A stretch of 64,000 bases of DNA from the NCBI GenBank assembly GCA_918026815.1, contig CAKJVC010000150.1, positions 1,674,001 through 1,738,000 on the forward strand, read 5' to 3'. This DNA is from Chalara sp. BL73 (Eukaryota; Ascomycota; Leotiomycetes; Helotiales). Within the stretch, counting starts at the first letter, position 1, and the number at the start of each line of letters is the position of its first letter. The position numbers and the translations under genes were made by a program. Positions 10,314 through 22,117 of the stretch are shown here, one piece after another. The notes under the pieces were generated by a model. The model worked only from the letters and a program-made list of their open reading frames with translations. It was not told the origin of the DNA and did no database searches.

Positions 10314-13145
10314 TCATTTAAGTCCAGACCGCCTCCATAGACGTGAAAGGCGTTTCCCACCTGGTATAGAACGCATCTCTGTAAGAAGTCTAGAAATTTG
10401 TTCGTATTGAACGGGTCGCAAGACTGCCATCAAGATATCCGAGGGTCTCCTCACCTCCCCGAATTTGCATTTCAGGTCGGGATTTGCACCATGACGTATG
10501 AGCAATTGTGCCGCTTGAAATATTTTTGTTGGGGGGTTGTGGTTGTACACTACTTGATCCCGGAAACAGGCTTCCAGAAACCGCTGCCAAATAGTAGTTT
10601 TTGAGACAGTAGAATCGTTTGGGTTTATTCCTCGCTCCAGTAGTATTCTAACCATGTCCACATCAATTGAAGTGCCATACCCTTCACCTGGCCGCCTCTC
10701 GTCCCGAGTAAACATGTGTTCAAATCCCAAAGCAAGGTGCAGAAGTGATTCCGGACAACCTTTTGGCAATTTCTGCGGACTTTCGTCCAACTTGTGGGCG
10801 ACATACAAGTGTAGCCCCGCCCTGGTTACCACTTTCATGAAGTCCTCGACACCAAATCCTTGGCGGACTTCCGAAAGCACTCGATATATCTCGTTTAAAA
10901 TGATAACCTCAGAGTAGCCGCTAAAGGTTTCTACTTCCTTAGCATAAAAGAGCAGATCTAACAAAAAACTTGTTTCATCAGAATTAGATCTCTCAAGAAC
11001 TTGTAGGTTGCCAGGATAAGCTTTCGCCAGAGCTAGGAAAACTCTGCAGAGGGAGGAATTCGCATCGAATCCGGCAGGAGACCTGCTTTGAAGCAAAGCA
11101 TGCATATCTTTTGTCATGAAAAAATCCCTCACAGTGCGGTGAAGAAATTCAACCCGGAACCAAAAAACATTTAGGGTTGGTCCCTGACTTGGTATCTGAT
11201 GGACCTCGATCAGATCTTTGCAGCGAGCATTGAGATGTTTCCGTATCTTTTCGGAGATCGAGATGACATCCTTGTCATCAAAAGGTTGTTGTATCTTCAC
11301 GTTGAAAGCATAGTCGGGGTCTTCTTTCTCCTTCTCTAGACAGTAGAACGCCATTGCAGGCAGAGGTGAGGCTGCACAAACAGTGGTCTGGAAAATCTGC
11401 GCGGTTTGTTGCTGGTACACGTCCTCGATAGTATTCATCATCTGCCTGAAATACTGCTCCAGATCTGCTGGCAAATGGTCCAGCCTTAAATGAAGGGTGG
11501 CGATATCATTATCATCCGTCAGACCTCTCAACAGCGATCGCACAACAAGATAAACCCACAAGAAGACCCCTTCTGCCTTCTTGACAACATCTTTGATCAA
11601 TTTCTTGTATCGATAATCTCGATGCATGAGCGCCAAGAAGCGGTGGTCCTCTTCAAGTTTGTTCTTGACGTATAGCGTGATGTCTTCTCTTGTGAAATCC
11701 TGAAGCAGAATTTTCTGTCCAGTGCTTCCGCCGAATGCTTCCACAAACACATTCCATGGACGACTTGATACGCAGAGCTTGAAGCTGGGAGAACTGGCAA
11801 AGCGTCGGAGAACGTTGATGATGTCGACGTGCTCTCCGTCATATTCATCCAAGCCATCCACGAAGAAAAAGAATCGGGTAGAGAAACGGGCCTCATTCCC
11901 TAAATTCACAAATGCTATCGAAAGCTCTTGGAGAGACCAAGGATCTTGCATTTTGGAGTTGGTTGCTGACTTCCATCTTGAAGGGCAAACTTTAGGAATA
12001 AGCTGGGGACATTGTCGAAGAACTTGATACAGCAATGACTGTAGCAAACCTTCCTGTGATTTCTGCATTGCATTTCCGGAACTCCAGAAATAGTAACTAG
12101 CAATGACAAGTTCGTCTTCGCCAGCCCATTTCTGCAGGGAATTGTGCGTGTGATTATGGCCACACAGGTATTTCATCAATGTTGATTTTCCCGAACCAGC
12201 CTTCCCTGCGACCCAAAAAATTCCATTTCCGGTCTCCAGCCAGTTTCTAAACCCCGTTTGTAGTTGGAAGTTGTCGGTAGACTTTGCAAAGATCCATTCG
12301 AAGGTTCGTGCGTGGGCTTCCTTGACAGCAGCCTGTCGGACTTTAATTGCCTTGAAAGATAGGCTGTTCAAGACGGAAAGTAAAGCCACAGTCCGACTGC
12401 TTCCCTCAGCCAAGTTCCGACACATTAGGGGGATATCGCCCAGTGGCTCTTGTTCGTTTAGTTTCTCCTTCTCTTTTTGTTTTTTCTTCTCCTTTTGCTT
12501 TCCCTGTCGCGTTACAACAGCAGCAAATAGATCTTCGCGGAGCTGATCAATTTTGAAGGAAGTATTTACTTCGTTTTCCAGAATACCTTCCGAGATATCG
12601 TTGAGCTTAGAGAGTACTATTGAGTTGTGGCCACTGGCATAATACTAAGATCAGCCGAAACATTTTTGCGCTTTAGAAAGGTAGTACCTTAGAAGAAACA
12701 CGAGGTGTGTCCCAAGCTGGTCTTGCAGCCTTTTCAAGCGCTTTTCTATATCCTGGATCTTTCCCTTTTTCCTGGAATTTCGGAGAGCCTTGCGAAAACT
12801 TTCCAATCCATTCTGAGGTTTCTGAACCTCCAATTCTTTTAAAATAGAGATCAACTCAGATCCTAGGCCCCGACAAGAGCTTGCAAGTTCCCGCAAGGCC
12901 AGTTCTTCCTTAGGAGGGCGTTCATCTCTTGGCCCGAACTGAAACCCTGAACGAGTCGCTTGCGGTGGAGATATCAGCTCTCCCGTGAGGTCTATCAGAT
13001 CCTTGGTGGCTTGCCTAAGCTCGTCATGATTACTCAGGGTCCCCTTTTCGTAGAGCTCAACTCCATCGGAGATCAGTTTAGCACCGAAGTCGACAAACTG
13101 TACTACAGAGCTCGCCAGGCTGAGCGCAGTCAAAGGGTCGAGCAT
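10314..13145 (-). CDS. NACHT NTPase (NLR-like) with fungal N-terminal signalling domain
   Basis: Exons 13145-12688 and 12633-10314 with a 54-nt intron (GTACTA ... GCTGATC ... TGCCAG) give one frame of 925 aa. Residues 1-150 (MLDPLTALSLASSVVQFVDF...) form the all-helical HeLo/SesA-like domain that fronts many fungal STAND proteins; I cannot fix the exact Pfam family. A lysine/glutamate-rich linker precedes the NACHT domain with Walker A GKAGSGKST at about 296-304 and Walker B FFFVDGLDEYD near 395. The C-terminus holds at best two weak ankyrin-like units (LLERGINPN, LLIRHGANPD) rather than a full sensor array. The stop lies in a region where another frame continues for ~100 codons, so the extreme C-terminus is uncertain. 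Role in nonself recognition or cell death is inferred. Confidence 0.9.
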
Positions 13146-13704
13146 GGCGGTGTGGAGCAGCCTCGCGAGGAGTGCAATATTTTTGAACTAGGATTTCGGC
13201 AAACGTTTTAAGGAAGATATGAAACTGTCATGGAAAACTCGACAAGAAGTTGAATCTCAAGTAAGGTTATAACTCGTCGTCCTTCGACATCAAGTGTTGT
13301 TGGGACTGTGCCAGAGATAAGCAAAAAGCAAAACACCAAGCCACAAATGCACCTCGTGGCTTGATGGAGCGGCAGCGCTCACCCGCTCACTGGCTCACAC
13401 TATCGGCGGGTGCTAGGGTGAATGGGGTGGGGAGGGTGACATTTCTGCACCTTTGGCAGATCATGAAAGTAAGTATGGTCTTTGGTGTCAACAGTGGCTG
13501 GCACTAGTCTGACCGCACGGGTCACAGCACCAAAGTTTAAGCCTCGAGATAATTATAGAATGTAAAACAAATGGCTACATCTCTTATTATGGCACCCATA
13601 ATGCGATTTACACGCTTCCAAACTCCTCTTCTTGAACCTTTAGCTGGCAAAGAAGCTACAACGAGGCGGAAGTGCAAGTTCTTTGACGCGTTAGCTCGTG
13701 ATGG

Positions 13705-13934
13705 TGTAACAACTCGGGCGAACAGGGATCTCGATCCGTAGATCAGGAAGGACTCAAAGGTGTGAGCGGCTATCAATTGTTATAACGAAGAGAACAAGCT
13801 ATAGATAGAAGAAGGGAAGGAAAGTAGTGCTTTATATACAGGAGATTGGCCAGGGGCCAGTGTAAGTGCGGCCTTGAGGTGTCAGGGGCCGAGCCCTAAG
13901 GGGCTCTAAGCAAGATAGGGCCAAGGCCTTGACA
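13705..13934 (-). repeat. Solo LTR, family L6, with perfect target duplication
   Basis: 230 bp from TGTAACAACTCGGG to GGCCTTGACA, flanked on both sides by GATGG (13700-13704 and 13935-13939). It contains the family's CTTTATATACAGGAG TATA-like box. Bases 13146-13704 hold no supportable gene. Confidence 0.85.
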
Positions 13935-14190
13935 GATGGTGGTACAAAATCGCTATGTCATCGCATTTCGAAGAAATGTAGAACCAATGAGAAAACATGC
14001 CGAAATTAAAGAGACTTAACACATGAATATAGGCGATCTTGCACAAAGATCAACTCGACGAAGGTCTTTCAAAGGTTATTAAATCAATAACTAAAATGCT
14101 GTTGTCACAACACACGCTGTGTATTTACAGATACTGTAGACAACGGTAGTATAGTACGTAAAAATCCGAAGCTAAAAAAAAGAAGACAAA

Positions 14191-14349
14191 TGTCACGTAT
14201 CCAAATCCTTTGGCCTGGTAAGGCGGCTAGTAAGGTGGTTCTATTACGAGAATACTAAACTAAGGAGGAAAGGCAATCGTTGTGCGCGACCATGATAGAA
14301 ATGAGGGGTCGCCAAGCCCATCTAGGTCACATGATTCACGATCGTGACA
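14191..14349 (+). repeat. Solo LTR, family L7, nested in L1
   Basis: 159 bp, TGTCACGTATCC ... CGATCGTGACA, flanked by ACAAA and AAAAA (4 of 5). It interrupts the L1 copy between its AGAAG and CTCGAGAAAGCAGG parts. Contains ACTAAACTAAGGAGG like 9609-9791. Confidence 0.65.
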
Positions 14350-14419
14350 AAAAAACTCGAGAAAGCAGGCTATATATACACGCGAAATTGTCACGGCCCT
14401 GGCCCTATCTCGAGCTTGG

Positions 14420-14646
14420 TGTCACGGTCCTAGAGATCACGTGCACAGCGCATCTGGCATTCACTACCAGATGCCGCGCCGCAGCTGCGAACGTTCATTG
14501 GTTCGCCTAACTAGGACCCTGGAACTGGCCATGGTTATATGAGGGCAGTTCCAGCAGTAGTTACACCTTTTCTCTTTAGTTTAGAATCTTCGTATTAAGA
14601 TACCTTACAAACAGCTATCACTGGCGCCTGTACTGGGATCGTGACA
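14420..14646 (+). repeat. Solo LTR, family L2, nested in L6
   Basis: 227 bp, TGTCACGGTCCTAG ... GGGATCGTGACA, with perfect 5-bp flanks CTTGG (14415-14419 and 14647-14651). Best full-length L2 reference in the window, with a GGTTATATGAGGGC TATA-like stretch. Confidence 0.88.
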
Positions 14647-14686
14647 CTTGGCCCCTGACACCACAAGGCGCTTACACTGGCCCCCT

Positions 14687-14857
14687 TGTCACGACACGCG
14701 CTGTGGATCTGCAGATACAGAGGGCAACGGTGGTATCATACGAGAGTCTATAGCTACGGAGGGAAGAGGAGCTCGAGGAGAGCAGGCTATATATACACGA
14801 GGCGCTCGGAGAGCTCGGCTAATTTAGGTCACGTGTGCTTGGGAGCACGGGACGTGA
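14687..14857 (+). repeat. Solo LTR, family L1, nested in L6
   Basis: Starts TGTCACGACACGCG and ends GGGACGTGAC. Left flank is CCCCT; at the right end the junction GTGACCCCTGG fits a CCCCT duplication after loss of two bases of the terminal GACA. It is younger and more intact than the L1 copy that surrounds the whole cluster. Confidence 0.8.
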
Positions 14858-15024
14858 CCCCTGGCCAGTCTCCTGTATATAAAGCACTACTTTCCTTCCT
14901 TTCTTCTGTCTATAGCTTGTTCTCTTCGTTATAACAATTGATAGCCGCTCACACCTTTGAGTCCTTCCTGATCTACGGATCGAGATCCCTGTTCGCCTCC
15001 AGTTGTTACAGAAATGCTCTGGGA

Positions 15025-15167
15025 TGTCAGGAATTGGCTTACATAATAGGCCAAGGAACTGGAAAATCTCTTACAGGTCTACAACGTAGATACACATCAT
15101 ACTATACAAGCAACAACAACCTGTATTCTATTCACGTGACACCTCTCTCAATGTCATATTTCTGACA
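15025..15167 (+). repeat. Solo LTR, family L3, with perfect target duplication
   Basis: 143 bp, TGTCAGGAATTGGC ... ATTTCTGACA, flanked by TGGGA on both sides (15020-15024, 15168-15172). Inserted in the remaining 3' part of the outer L1 copy, just after the L6 insertion. Confidence 0.85.
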
Positions 15168-15789
15168 TGGGAGTTCGGCTACAGTAAGTCACGTGTGCTT
15201 TAAAGACGGGGGACGTGACAAAACCTTTTAAAACTTCTTATTCTCGAGCGCAGCGAGGTTCGGGGGTTTGGGAGCTAGCTCCCATATAAAGCAAGCCCTT
15301 TAGTCTAGCACGGGTTGTGTAAAACCTAGGATCCCTAGTCTTTATTCTTATCATGGAAGCCACGCGACAAGTCGGCCACTCGCCTATACAAAGCTCGAGA
15401 CTAAGCTCACGAGGCATGAGGGGGAGGTGTAACTCACACTAGGCTCCTTTGGTGAGCCCACCAAGTATATCGGCCTCGCTTCTCGCCCTAGTAGCAGCTA
15501 TGTAGCGTACAACTATAAGTACAGGTGCTCCCGCTTCTCGCTTCCAGAAACCAAGCTGTCCTATTCCGACCGCTTCTTGCGCCTTTTAGCTGCGCAGTTG
15601 CACTTATACTTATAGGTCTAATAATTGCTCTACTTCTATGTACTTGTCAGACCTCTCCGGGCCCTCCTTTACTTCTATATACTGGTAATCACTCAATGCT
15701 ATGTATATTTAAGACAGTGGATGGAACCGCTCGGAATTGCTTTAGCGGTCCTGTCCTGAGGATCATCTTTGTTACTTGTACTGCCATTA

Positions 15790-16205
15790 ACAATTTACAG
15801 AGAATGCGTTTGATGCCCACGCATGGTTGCTTGCCTGCCCGCATCTCATGTCATTCCTCTGTCCCCTCTCTACACTCGAGCAGAATGTGGCGTACCGTCT
15901 GAGGTCCACGGCCGCATTGGCATTGACTGGTATCGGCCTTGTTGATGGCATGCAAGTAAGCGCGTAGGCTAATCTTACCAGTGCGCTTTTGTGTAATAAT
16001 GGAGCTGATTCCCATGTGTGTGCCACTATATGTGTCAAGTATCGCTTTTCCTAGCCGGACCCCCAGGTTAGGGAGCTCTCTGCCCTGCTTAGCCGTTGCC
16101 CAAGAGAGCTCCAACTCGTCTCTCATCGTCCGACGGATAGTGGATCTTGTTATTGAGATCACGGTTCTGTTCCAGTGTTACCAGGATAGATCAATTACTA
16201 AATAG
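15790..16205 (-). pseudogene. Tad1-like LINE ORF2 C-terminal remnant
   Basis: The minus strand from about 16162 encodes the end of a non-LTR retrotransposon polyprotein: a segment with GKAILDTYSGTHMGISSII, RTGKISLRAYLHAINK and the zinc-knuckle-like CQCGRGPQTVRHILLEC. This C-terminal pattern follows the RNase H domain in fungal Tad1-clade LINEs. A stop and frame changes follow (the frame moves to the one containing [11 protein letters not shown]). The 5' part ends abruptly next to the neighbouring NLR gene, as in typical 5'-truncated LINE copies. Bases 15221-15789 may be its decayed 3' end but show nothing diagnostic. Confidence 0.75.
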
Positions 16206-16276
16206 CCGTTTTTCATAACTGTCATCAGTCCACGTGACTTTACGCCAGAATCCCAAATATGATTACACTTAGAAGT

Positions 16277-19200
16277 TCAACGATCAATCACCTCAAACCT
16301 ATGGCTTGGCTCATGAATCCGGTCTGCGTCCATGATACACCTAAAACAAAGATCGAAAAAGCCGCATTTCTCGCACTTATAACGGCTACCATATATCTCC
16401 TGACAAGATTCATGAGCTTTGGTTGTCACATATAATCTAGTAGCGGCACGACTTACATGATAACAAGAGCCACAGAAGTAATATTGACGCTCGCCAGGCT
16501 TAGTAACGATTTGTTTTGGTTCTGGTCGATTTGTTTCCTCCTGGAGAAGGTCACCCAATGAGCCATTCTCGCAAAAAATGGCCACATCTAACGGCGTCCA
16601 GCATCTTATATCTTTGCTGTTCGAATCCGCTCCAGAATCTTTCAGCATCTGTACAGTCTTACGATTGCCACTTCGACAAGCCCAATGAAGTGGCGTCCAG
16701 CCGCACGTGTCTGGAAGATCAATGTCCACATCAGATCTCAAGATCATTTGGACGGTCCGGTCTGAGCCACCAGAGGCAGCAAAATGCAGAGCTGAGCAGC
16801 CTTGTTGGTCTTGATACTTCCAATTTGGTGTTCCAGCCTTAGCTAAGAAAAGATCTATCAGTGCATCGTGATTTCCCCTGATAGCAAGCTGAATTGGGCA
16901 TCGGCCCTGGTTATCTTGGCGAACGATACTGGCGCCTTTATGGAGGAGCAGCTGCACTATTGCCTGCTCGCCCCTATATGCTGCAGCTTGGAGAGCATTG
17001 CCATACACTCCGCCTTGAGCGTTAATATCAGCTTTGTTGTCAAGGAGCAACTGCACAATGGCTTGATTTCCTCCATATGCTGCAGCTTGGAGAGCGTTGC
17101 CATAGTGTCCGCCTTGAGCGTTGACCTCGGCTTTGCTGTCAAGAAGCAACTGCACAATAGCTTGATTTCCTCCATATGCTGCAGCTTGGAGAGCGTTGCC
17201 ACAGTGTCCGCCTTGAGCGTTGACTTCGGCTTTGTTGTCAAGAAGCAACTGCACAATAGCTTGATTTCCTCCATATGCTGCAGCTTGGAGAGCGTTGCCA
17301 TAGTGTCCGCCTTGAGCGTTGACTTCGGCTTTGTTGTCAAGAAGCAACTGCACAATAGCTTGATTTCCTTTATATGCTGCAGCTTGGAGAGCGTTGCCAT
17401 ACAGTCCGCCTTGAGCGTTGACCTCGGCTTTGCTGTCAAGAAGCAACTGCACAGTGGCTTGATTTCCTTTATATGCTGCAGCTTGGAGAGCGTTGCCATA
17501 CACTCCGCCTTGAGCGTTGACTTCGGCTTTGCTGTCAAGAAGCAACTGCACGGTGGCTTGGTTTCCTTTACATGCTGCAGCTTGGAGAGCGTTGCCATAC
17601 AGTCCGCCTTGAGCGTTAACCTCGGCTTTGCTATCAAGGAGTAACTGCACAATAGCTTGATTTCCTTTACATGCTGCAGCTTGGAGAGCGTTGCCATACA
17701 CTCCGCCTTGAGCGTTGACCTCGGCTTTATTGTCAAGGAGCAACTGCACAATAGCTTGATTTCCTCCATATGCTGCAGCTTGGAGAGCGTTGCTATAGTG
17801 TCCGCCTTGATCGTTGACTTCGGCTTTGTTGTCAAGGAGTAACTGCACAATAGCTTGATTTCCTTTATATGCTGCAGCTTGGAGAGCGTTGCCATACACT
17901 CCGCCTTGAGCGTTGACTTCGGCTTTGCTGTCAAGGAGCAACTGCACAATAGCTTGATTTCCTCCATATGCTGCAGCTTGGAGAGCGTTGCCATAGTGTC
18001 CGCCTTGATTGTTGACTTCGGTTTTGTTGTCAAGAAGCAACTGCACAATAGCTTGATTTCCTCCATATGCTGCAGCTTGGAGAGCGTTGCTATAGTGTCC
18101 GCCTTGAGCGTTAACCTCGGCTTTGTTGTCAAGAAGCAACTGCACAATAGCTTGATTTCCTCCATATGCTGCAGCTTGGAGAGCGTTGCCATAGTGTCCG
18201 CCTTGAGCGTTGACTTCGGCTTTGTTGTCAAGAAGCAACTGCACAATAGCTTGATTTCCTTTACATGCTGCAGCTTGGAGAGCGTTGCCATACAGTCCGC
18301 TTTGAGCGTTGACCTCGGCTTTGTTGTCAAGAAGCAACTGCACAATAGCTTGATTTCCTTTACATGCTGCAGCTTGGAGAGCGTTGCCATACTCTCCTCC
18401 TTGAGCGTTGACCTCGGCTTTGTTGTCAAGAAGCAACTGCACAATAGCTTGATTTCCTTTATATGCTGCAGCTTGGAGAGCGTTGCTATACAGTCCGCCT
18501 TGAGCGTTAACCTCGGCTTTATTGTCAAGGAGCAACGGGACTACTTCTTCGTGCCCGTTCGCTGCTGCTCGCTCAAGTGCCGTACACTTGCTATGGTTCT
18601 GCGTGTCAACCATAGCACCTGCATCAAGTAGTACTTTAACTACTTTTGCATGACCCCAACGAGATGCATAATGAAGTGCTCGGTTTCCAGAGCCATCCAT
18701 TTGTTCAAGATAAGCGGATGTCGATAGCAAACCTTTTACAACGGTTAAAAGATTCGCACCAGACGCAATATGGAGCATGGTTGAATTGCGGTCAGGTCTC
18801 CGTGCAAAATAATAACCACGATCAAGCATTCTATACAACATGACCCAATGTTGAAGCACTTTCGGACAACGCTGACTTAAAGGTAGGAGATAATCCTGTG
18901 GAACCCTTCGTGTCTCTGCTTTTTCAGCATGTAAAAACCAAGATTTTGCTGCATAATCCATAAATGGAAACCGGGCCTTAATAGCATCTATACTAAGCTC
19001 ACCCAAGTTGCTCATTTCTGTAATTTTCATGTGATTTGCACAAATAAGTGATAATTGATGATGGCCTTGCCCAATCGGGTTCTCACGCGAAGTTACGTCG
19101 AGGAGTCCAAGGCCTTCTCGCGATAAAAAGTCATTGACAGATTGGTGAATAAACTGGATGATCTGACTTTCCTTGTGTTTCTTGCATTCTATAAGGCCGC

Positions 19201-21469
19201 CAGAGAGACTGACAATTTGTTTCACCATCATATCAATTGTTGGCAACTCTAGTTCTACGGACCCGGGAGCAAGTATTTCATTGTCTGGTAGATACATAGC
19301 AAAGCGCCCCTCTTCCACGGATAAGGGGCGCTCAGCGAGAAGTACCCATCGCATGAGGCGTAAGGTTTGCTGATTGTCCTCTTTGTCGATAACGGTCAAA
19401 ATATGTTTATAGACTTCGCTTAACTGTTTAGGAACCTCTGCCAACAACTTCTTTATCTCCCTCGCTAACTTGCCATGGTTGTGCCATTTGACTATCATAC
19501 CAAGTACAAGTGCGGCCCACTGAAATACCCCGTGTGCTTCTTTTACTATGGTTTCCTGCCATTCCACTACATATTGTTTTTCTGCATTAGCGGAAAGGCT
19601 CCTATTAAGCTCGTCACAAACATATGTCGATATATCTGCGTGGTTCTCATTCTCAACCATGATTTCCCACCTTTGATTTGTCCTTGGTGCAGGAAAGTGG
19701 CGGCAGGAAAAGCAAATAGTAGATCGAAGCTGAGTCTGATCTAGGAAACCGCTAAATTTGTGGAAATCCACCACGATGTCATAACTCGTGTGTTGATCAT
19801 CCGTACCATCGTCAGCCTCGTCTAGTGCGTCAACGAATATATTGATAGGTTGTGTTCCCGCGACGCTCGCAACAGCAGATATGAAAAATTCACGGAGCTC
19901 ATTAACATGCCAGTTCCAATCCTTTCCTGAGATCCCTTGAGTTCGAGACCTCTCTTCAAATGCGCGTTGGATTTCCGCTCCGGCTTCTGGTGCCCTTATT
20001 AACAATTGATGCAAAAGAGACCGAAACATTCCAAGCCGACTTCTCTGCAGTGCTGTACCGCGGCCATGGAAAAAGAACGAAAGTTGAATAGACGCCTTAT
20101 AAACAGCTTGCTTTTCATAGTCTCGAAGGAGAGCCTCCATCAAGGTCGATTTCCCCGATCCTGGCTTGCCCTTAATCCAGAGAATTCCAGAGCCTTCCCT
20201 GAGCCAATCGATGTAAGATTGATGACATGTAATCCAGCCACATGTATTTGCGTGGGCCCGTTTCGTATCCTGCCGTCGATAGTTCATTTCTGGGTAAGCC
20301 AAAGATCTGAGGCAGGAGTCAAGGGCAGGCTTAGAATATTGGCTGACGGTGGCTATGGCACGAAGTCAGCTGGGCTCCAAAGAACAAGAGTATTGAACTG
20401 ACCCGTCCGTATAATAGCAAGGCCATGTTTAATCAGTCGGTCCACTGTCAATTTAATCTCGACGGATACTAAGCCGTTGAATTCCTCTCGCGAAAGCAAG
20501 GCTGATCCAGATGAGAGCATCTTAGCACACTTCTCATAGCAGTCATTAAGCGCGTCGATGTATGCACATTTATCTGTATAGATTTGACGCAGAAGATTGA
20601 AAAGCAATCTATGTAGGGCTTGGCATTCGTGGATTATCGATTTGGAGTGTTCCTGCGGTTTAAGCCACAAGGGAACCCCGCTGTTAAAGAACGGTAAAGA
20701 TTTGATGCCGTCTCCGTTGAATACGACTGGGACAATACCGTGATGCCTATCCTTTTGAATAGTTCGAATTTTGAGGAAGGCCAATTCTGTTAGTACATGA
20801 TGAAAACCTTCTTTGTATTGGTATGTTCTCACGATTCTTTCTATCCCTTTTTTGACGTCATCAGTACTCCTAGGATCTCTTTTTGTACTAATATAGAATT
20901 CTTCGATGGCTTGGGTGTATGTCTTCATGCGTATGTCCTCGTAGTACTTTTGCAGCACTTCTGAGCAGCATAGGATGACTTTGTCAACCCTGCTGATATT
21001 GCCGGCACTCTCCGCATTGCCGCTTTTTGGTAGTAGACAGAATTGGTTCGACAGTATATCATGCGCGGTATCGCCGTTCTCGCGAGTAACCCAAGGTTCC
21101 AATGACAATGATCGGTCGGAAATCACCTTCGATCGAAGAACGTTCAGCCAAAATATTAGCTCTCGAGCCAATGCGGCATCTGCTTTTCCGATGGAAGGGT
21201 TGTCGTGTGCGTAGACGAGGAAAAAAGAAGGTGACTCTGCTTTAATGAATGCGTCTGTATCTGCGAACTTTTCTAATATCGTTTTGAAGAGTGAGGCAAG
21301 TACTATTACTCTTCGTTAGAAAATGGTTCGATGCTACAGCCTCTTAAGAAACCGCAGAATTTGTAGCGTTCCTGATCAGAGTGAAGATTTTCATACATTC
21401 GCCTTTCACATCCTCCTCCGTTGCTGAACGTGGATCAGATGATGCCCCTAGTTCACGGTTCGTAGACAT
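16277..21469 (-). CDS. NLR-like protein: TIR/SEFIR-like domain, NACHT, 16 near-identical ankyrin repeats, ZZ-type zinc finger
   Basis: Exons 21469-21397, 21302-20403 and 20352-16277 (introns of 94 and 50 nt, GTATGA...CTAACG...AATAG and GTCAGT...GCTGAC...CATAG) keep one frame of 1682 aa. Residues 25-200 contain FFLVYAHDN and VDKVILCCSEVLQKYY, spaced like the first and fourth strands of TIR/SEFIR domains; that assignment is inference. NACHT: Walker A GKPGSGKST at about 386, Walker B INIFVDALDEADD near 508. After a few diverged ankyrin units come 16 repeats of 33 residues (consensus NKAEVNAQGG.YGNALQAAA), three ordinary ankyrin repeats, then a cysteine-rich end (CGSCYHV ... YKCEKCGFFDLCFRC ... 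HEPSHRF) matching a ZZ zinc finger. It is divergent from the membrane protein at 22118. The GTCAGT donor is non-standard; if wrong, the gene carries a frameshift there. Confidence 0.88.
16955..18540 (-). repeat. 99-bp tandem array coding 16 ankyrin repeats
   Basis: Sixteen head-to-tail 99-bp units within the NLR-like gene, nearly identical in DNA. Differences concentrate at a few codons: the residue after QGG (L, E, H or V), S/G two residues later, and Y/C then K/G/R after LQAAA. Identity this high implies recent duplication or gene conversion, so copy number probably differs between strains and assemblies. Confidence 0.9.
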
Positions 21470-22117
21470 CCCCATCCGCCCCGGCTTGGGCATTAGTGGG
21501 GTGTTGGTCGAGCCGAGGAGGCTCAGCTGCCGGCGCGCAGAGCGTTGGCAGAGGCAGAGGTACGATAAGTAAAGAAAAGCGGATACATAATATTTTGCAT
21601 GTGCGCAAAAGAGTCAAATGATCAACAGCTTGACGTTTTGCAAGGTAATATTGAAGGTAGAAGGATCGCTGAGGAAAAATTTACAATCAATACTGCGCAC
21701 AAGGCTGTAGCTGACACAAGGGCTCCCGAGAGCCAAGCGAGCCAGATCCTAACCATACGCTGTAAGAGCTGATAGGTCCGCCAGCTACCAAGCCAACGCA
21801 CACTTGCTTCTGAGGGGGCTGACTAAATTGCCAGGCTCCTTGCCCGGCTCCCTGCCCAGCTCTCTCTCCCATTGCGCCACCATGTGTTTACGTGAACTGT
21901 TATTTTAATCACGCGCATGGACCTCTTTTACCTAGTTATTTTCAAACGCACGCATCTGCTCTTGCCACCTACCAAACAATTGTCGGAGTGCTCTCGTCAA
22001 GATCTTTGTCATTATATAACCTTAACTTCCTTACTTGCACAACCAAAATCAAATGTAGGCTGAGAGATTCCAATTTAGTAAATAGAGCAATCCTTCGGAT
22101 GGCAGCCTCTCGCAAGC

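Larger units (their letters stand above)
14389..15010 (+). repeat. Solo LTR, family L6, nested in L1 and itself carrying L2 and L1
   Basis: It starts TGTCACGGCCCTGGCCC and ends CAGTTGTTACA; both flanks are GAAAT (14384-14388, 15011-15015), a perfect 5-bp duplication. The middle is split by L2 at 14420 and L1 at 14687; without them it matches 13705-13934. Confidence 0.85.
14103..15220 (+). repeat. Solo LTR, family L1, broken by five nested insertions
   Basis: The L1 sequence starts at TGTCACAACACACG (14103), resumes after an L7 insertion, runs to TATATATACACGCG, resumes after an L6 insertion for nine bases, and ends after an L3 insertion with GGGGGACGTGACA (15220). Removing the insertions gives one L1 copy collinear with 57397-57570. 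No target duplication is visible at its own ends, which fits great age. Confidence 0.75.

Noticed and set aside
15525..15902. 125-aa plus-strand frame
   Set aside because: It overlaps the LINE remnant on the other strand and has no recognisable features.
16957..18528. Open frames of up to 523 aa in a second minus-strand frame and several plus-strand frames of up to 258 aa over the ankyrin array
   Set aside because: They arise because 99 is a multiple of 3, so one open unit stays open in every frame through all copies. The protein in the ankyrin frame explains the region.
16955..18540. Regular repeats that could be mistaken for a CRISPR-like array
   Set aside because: The units are contiguous coding ankyrin repeats without spacers, in eukaryotic DNA.
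20340..20420. Apparent frameshift separating the NACHT part from its N-terminal frame
   Set aside because: A 50-nt intron (20353-20402) with a GCTGAC branch point 17 nt before CATAG restores frame, so a break is not needed, although the GTCAGT donor is weak.
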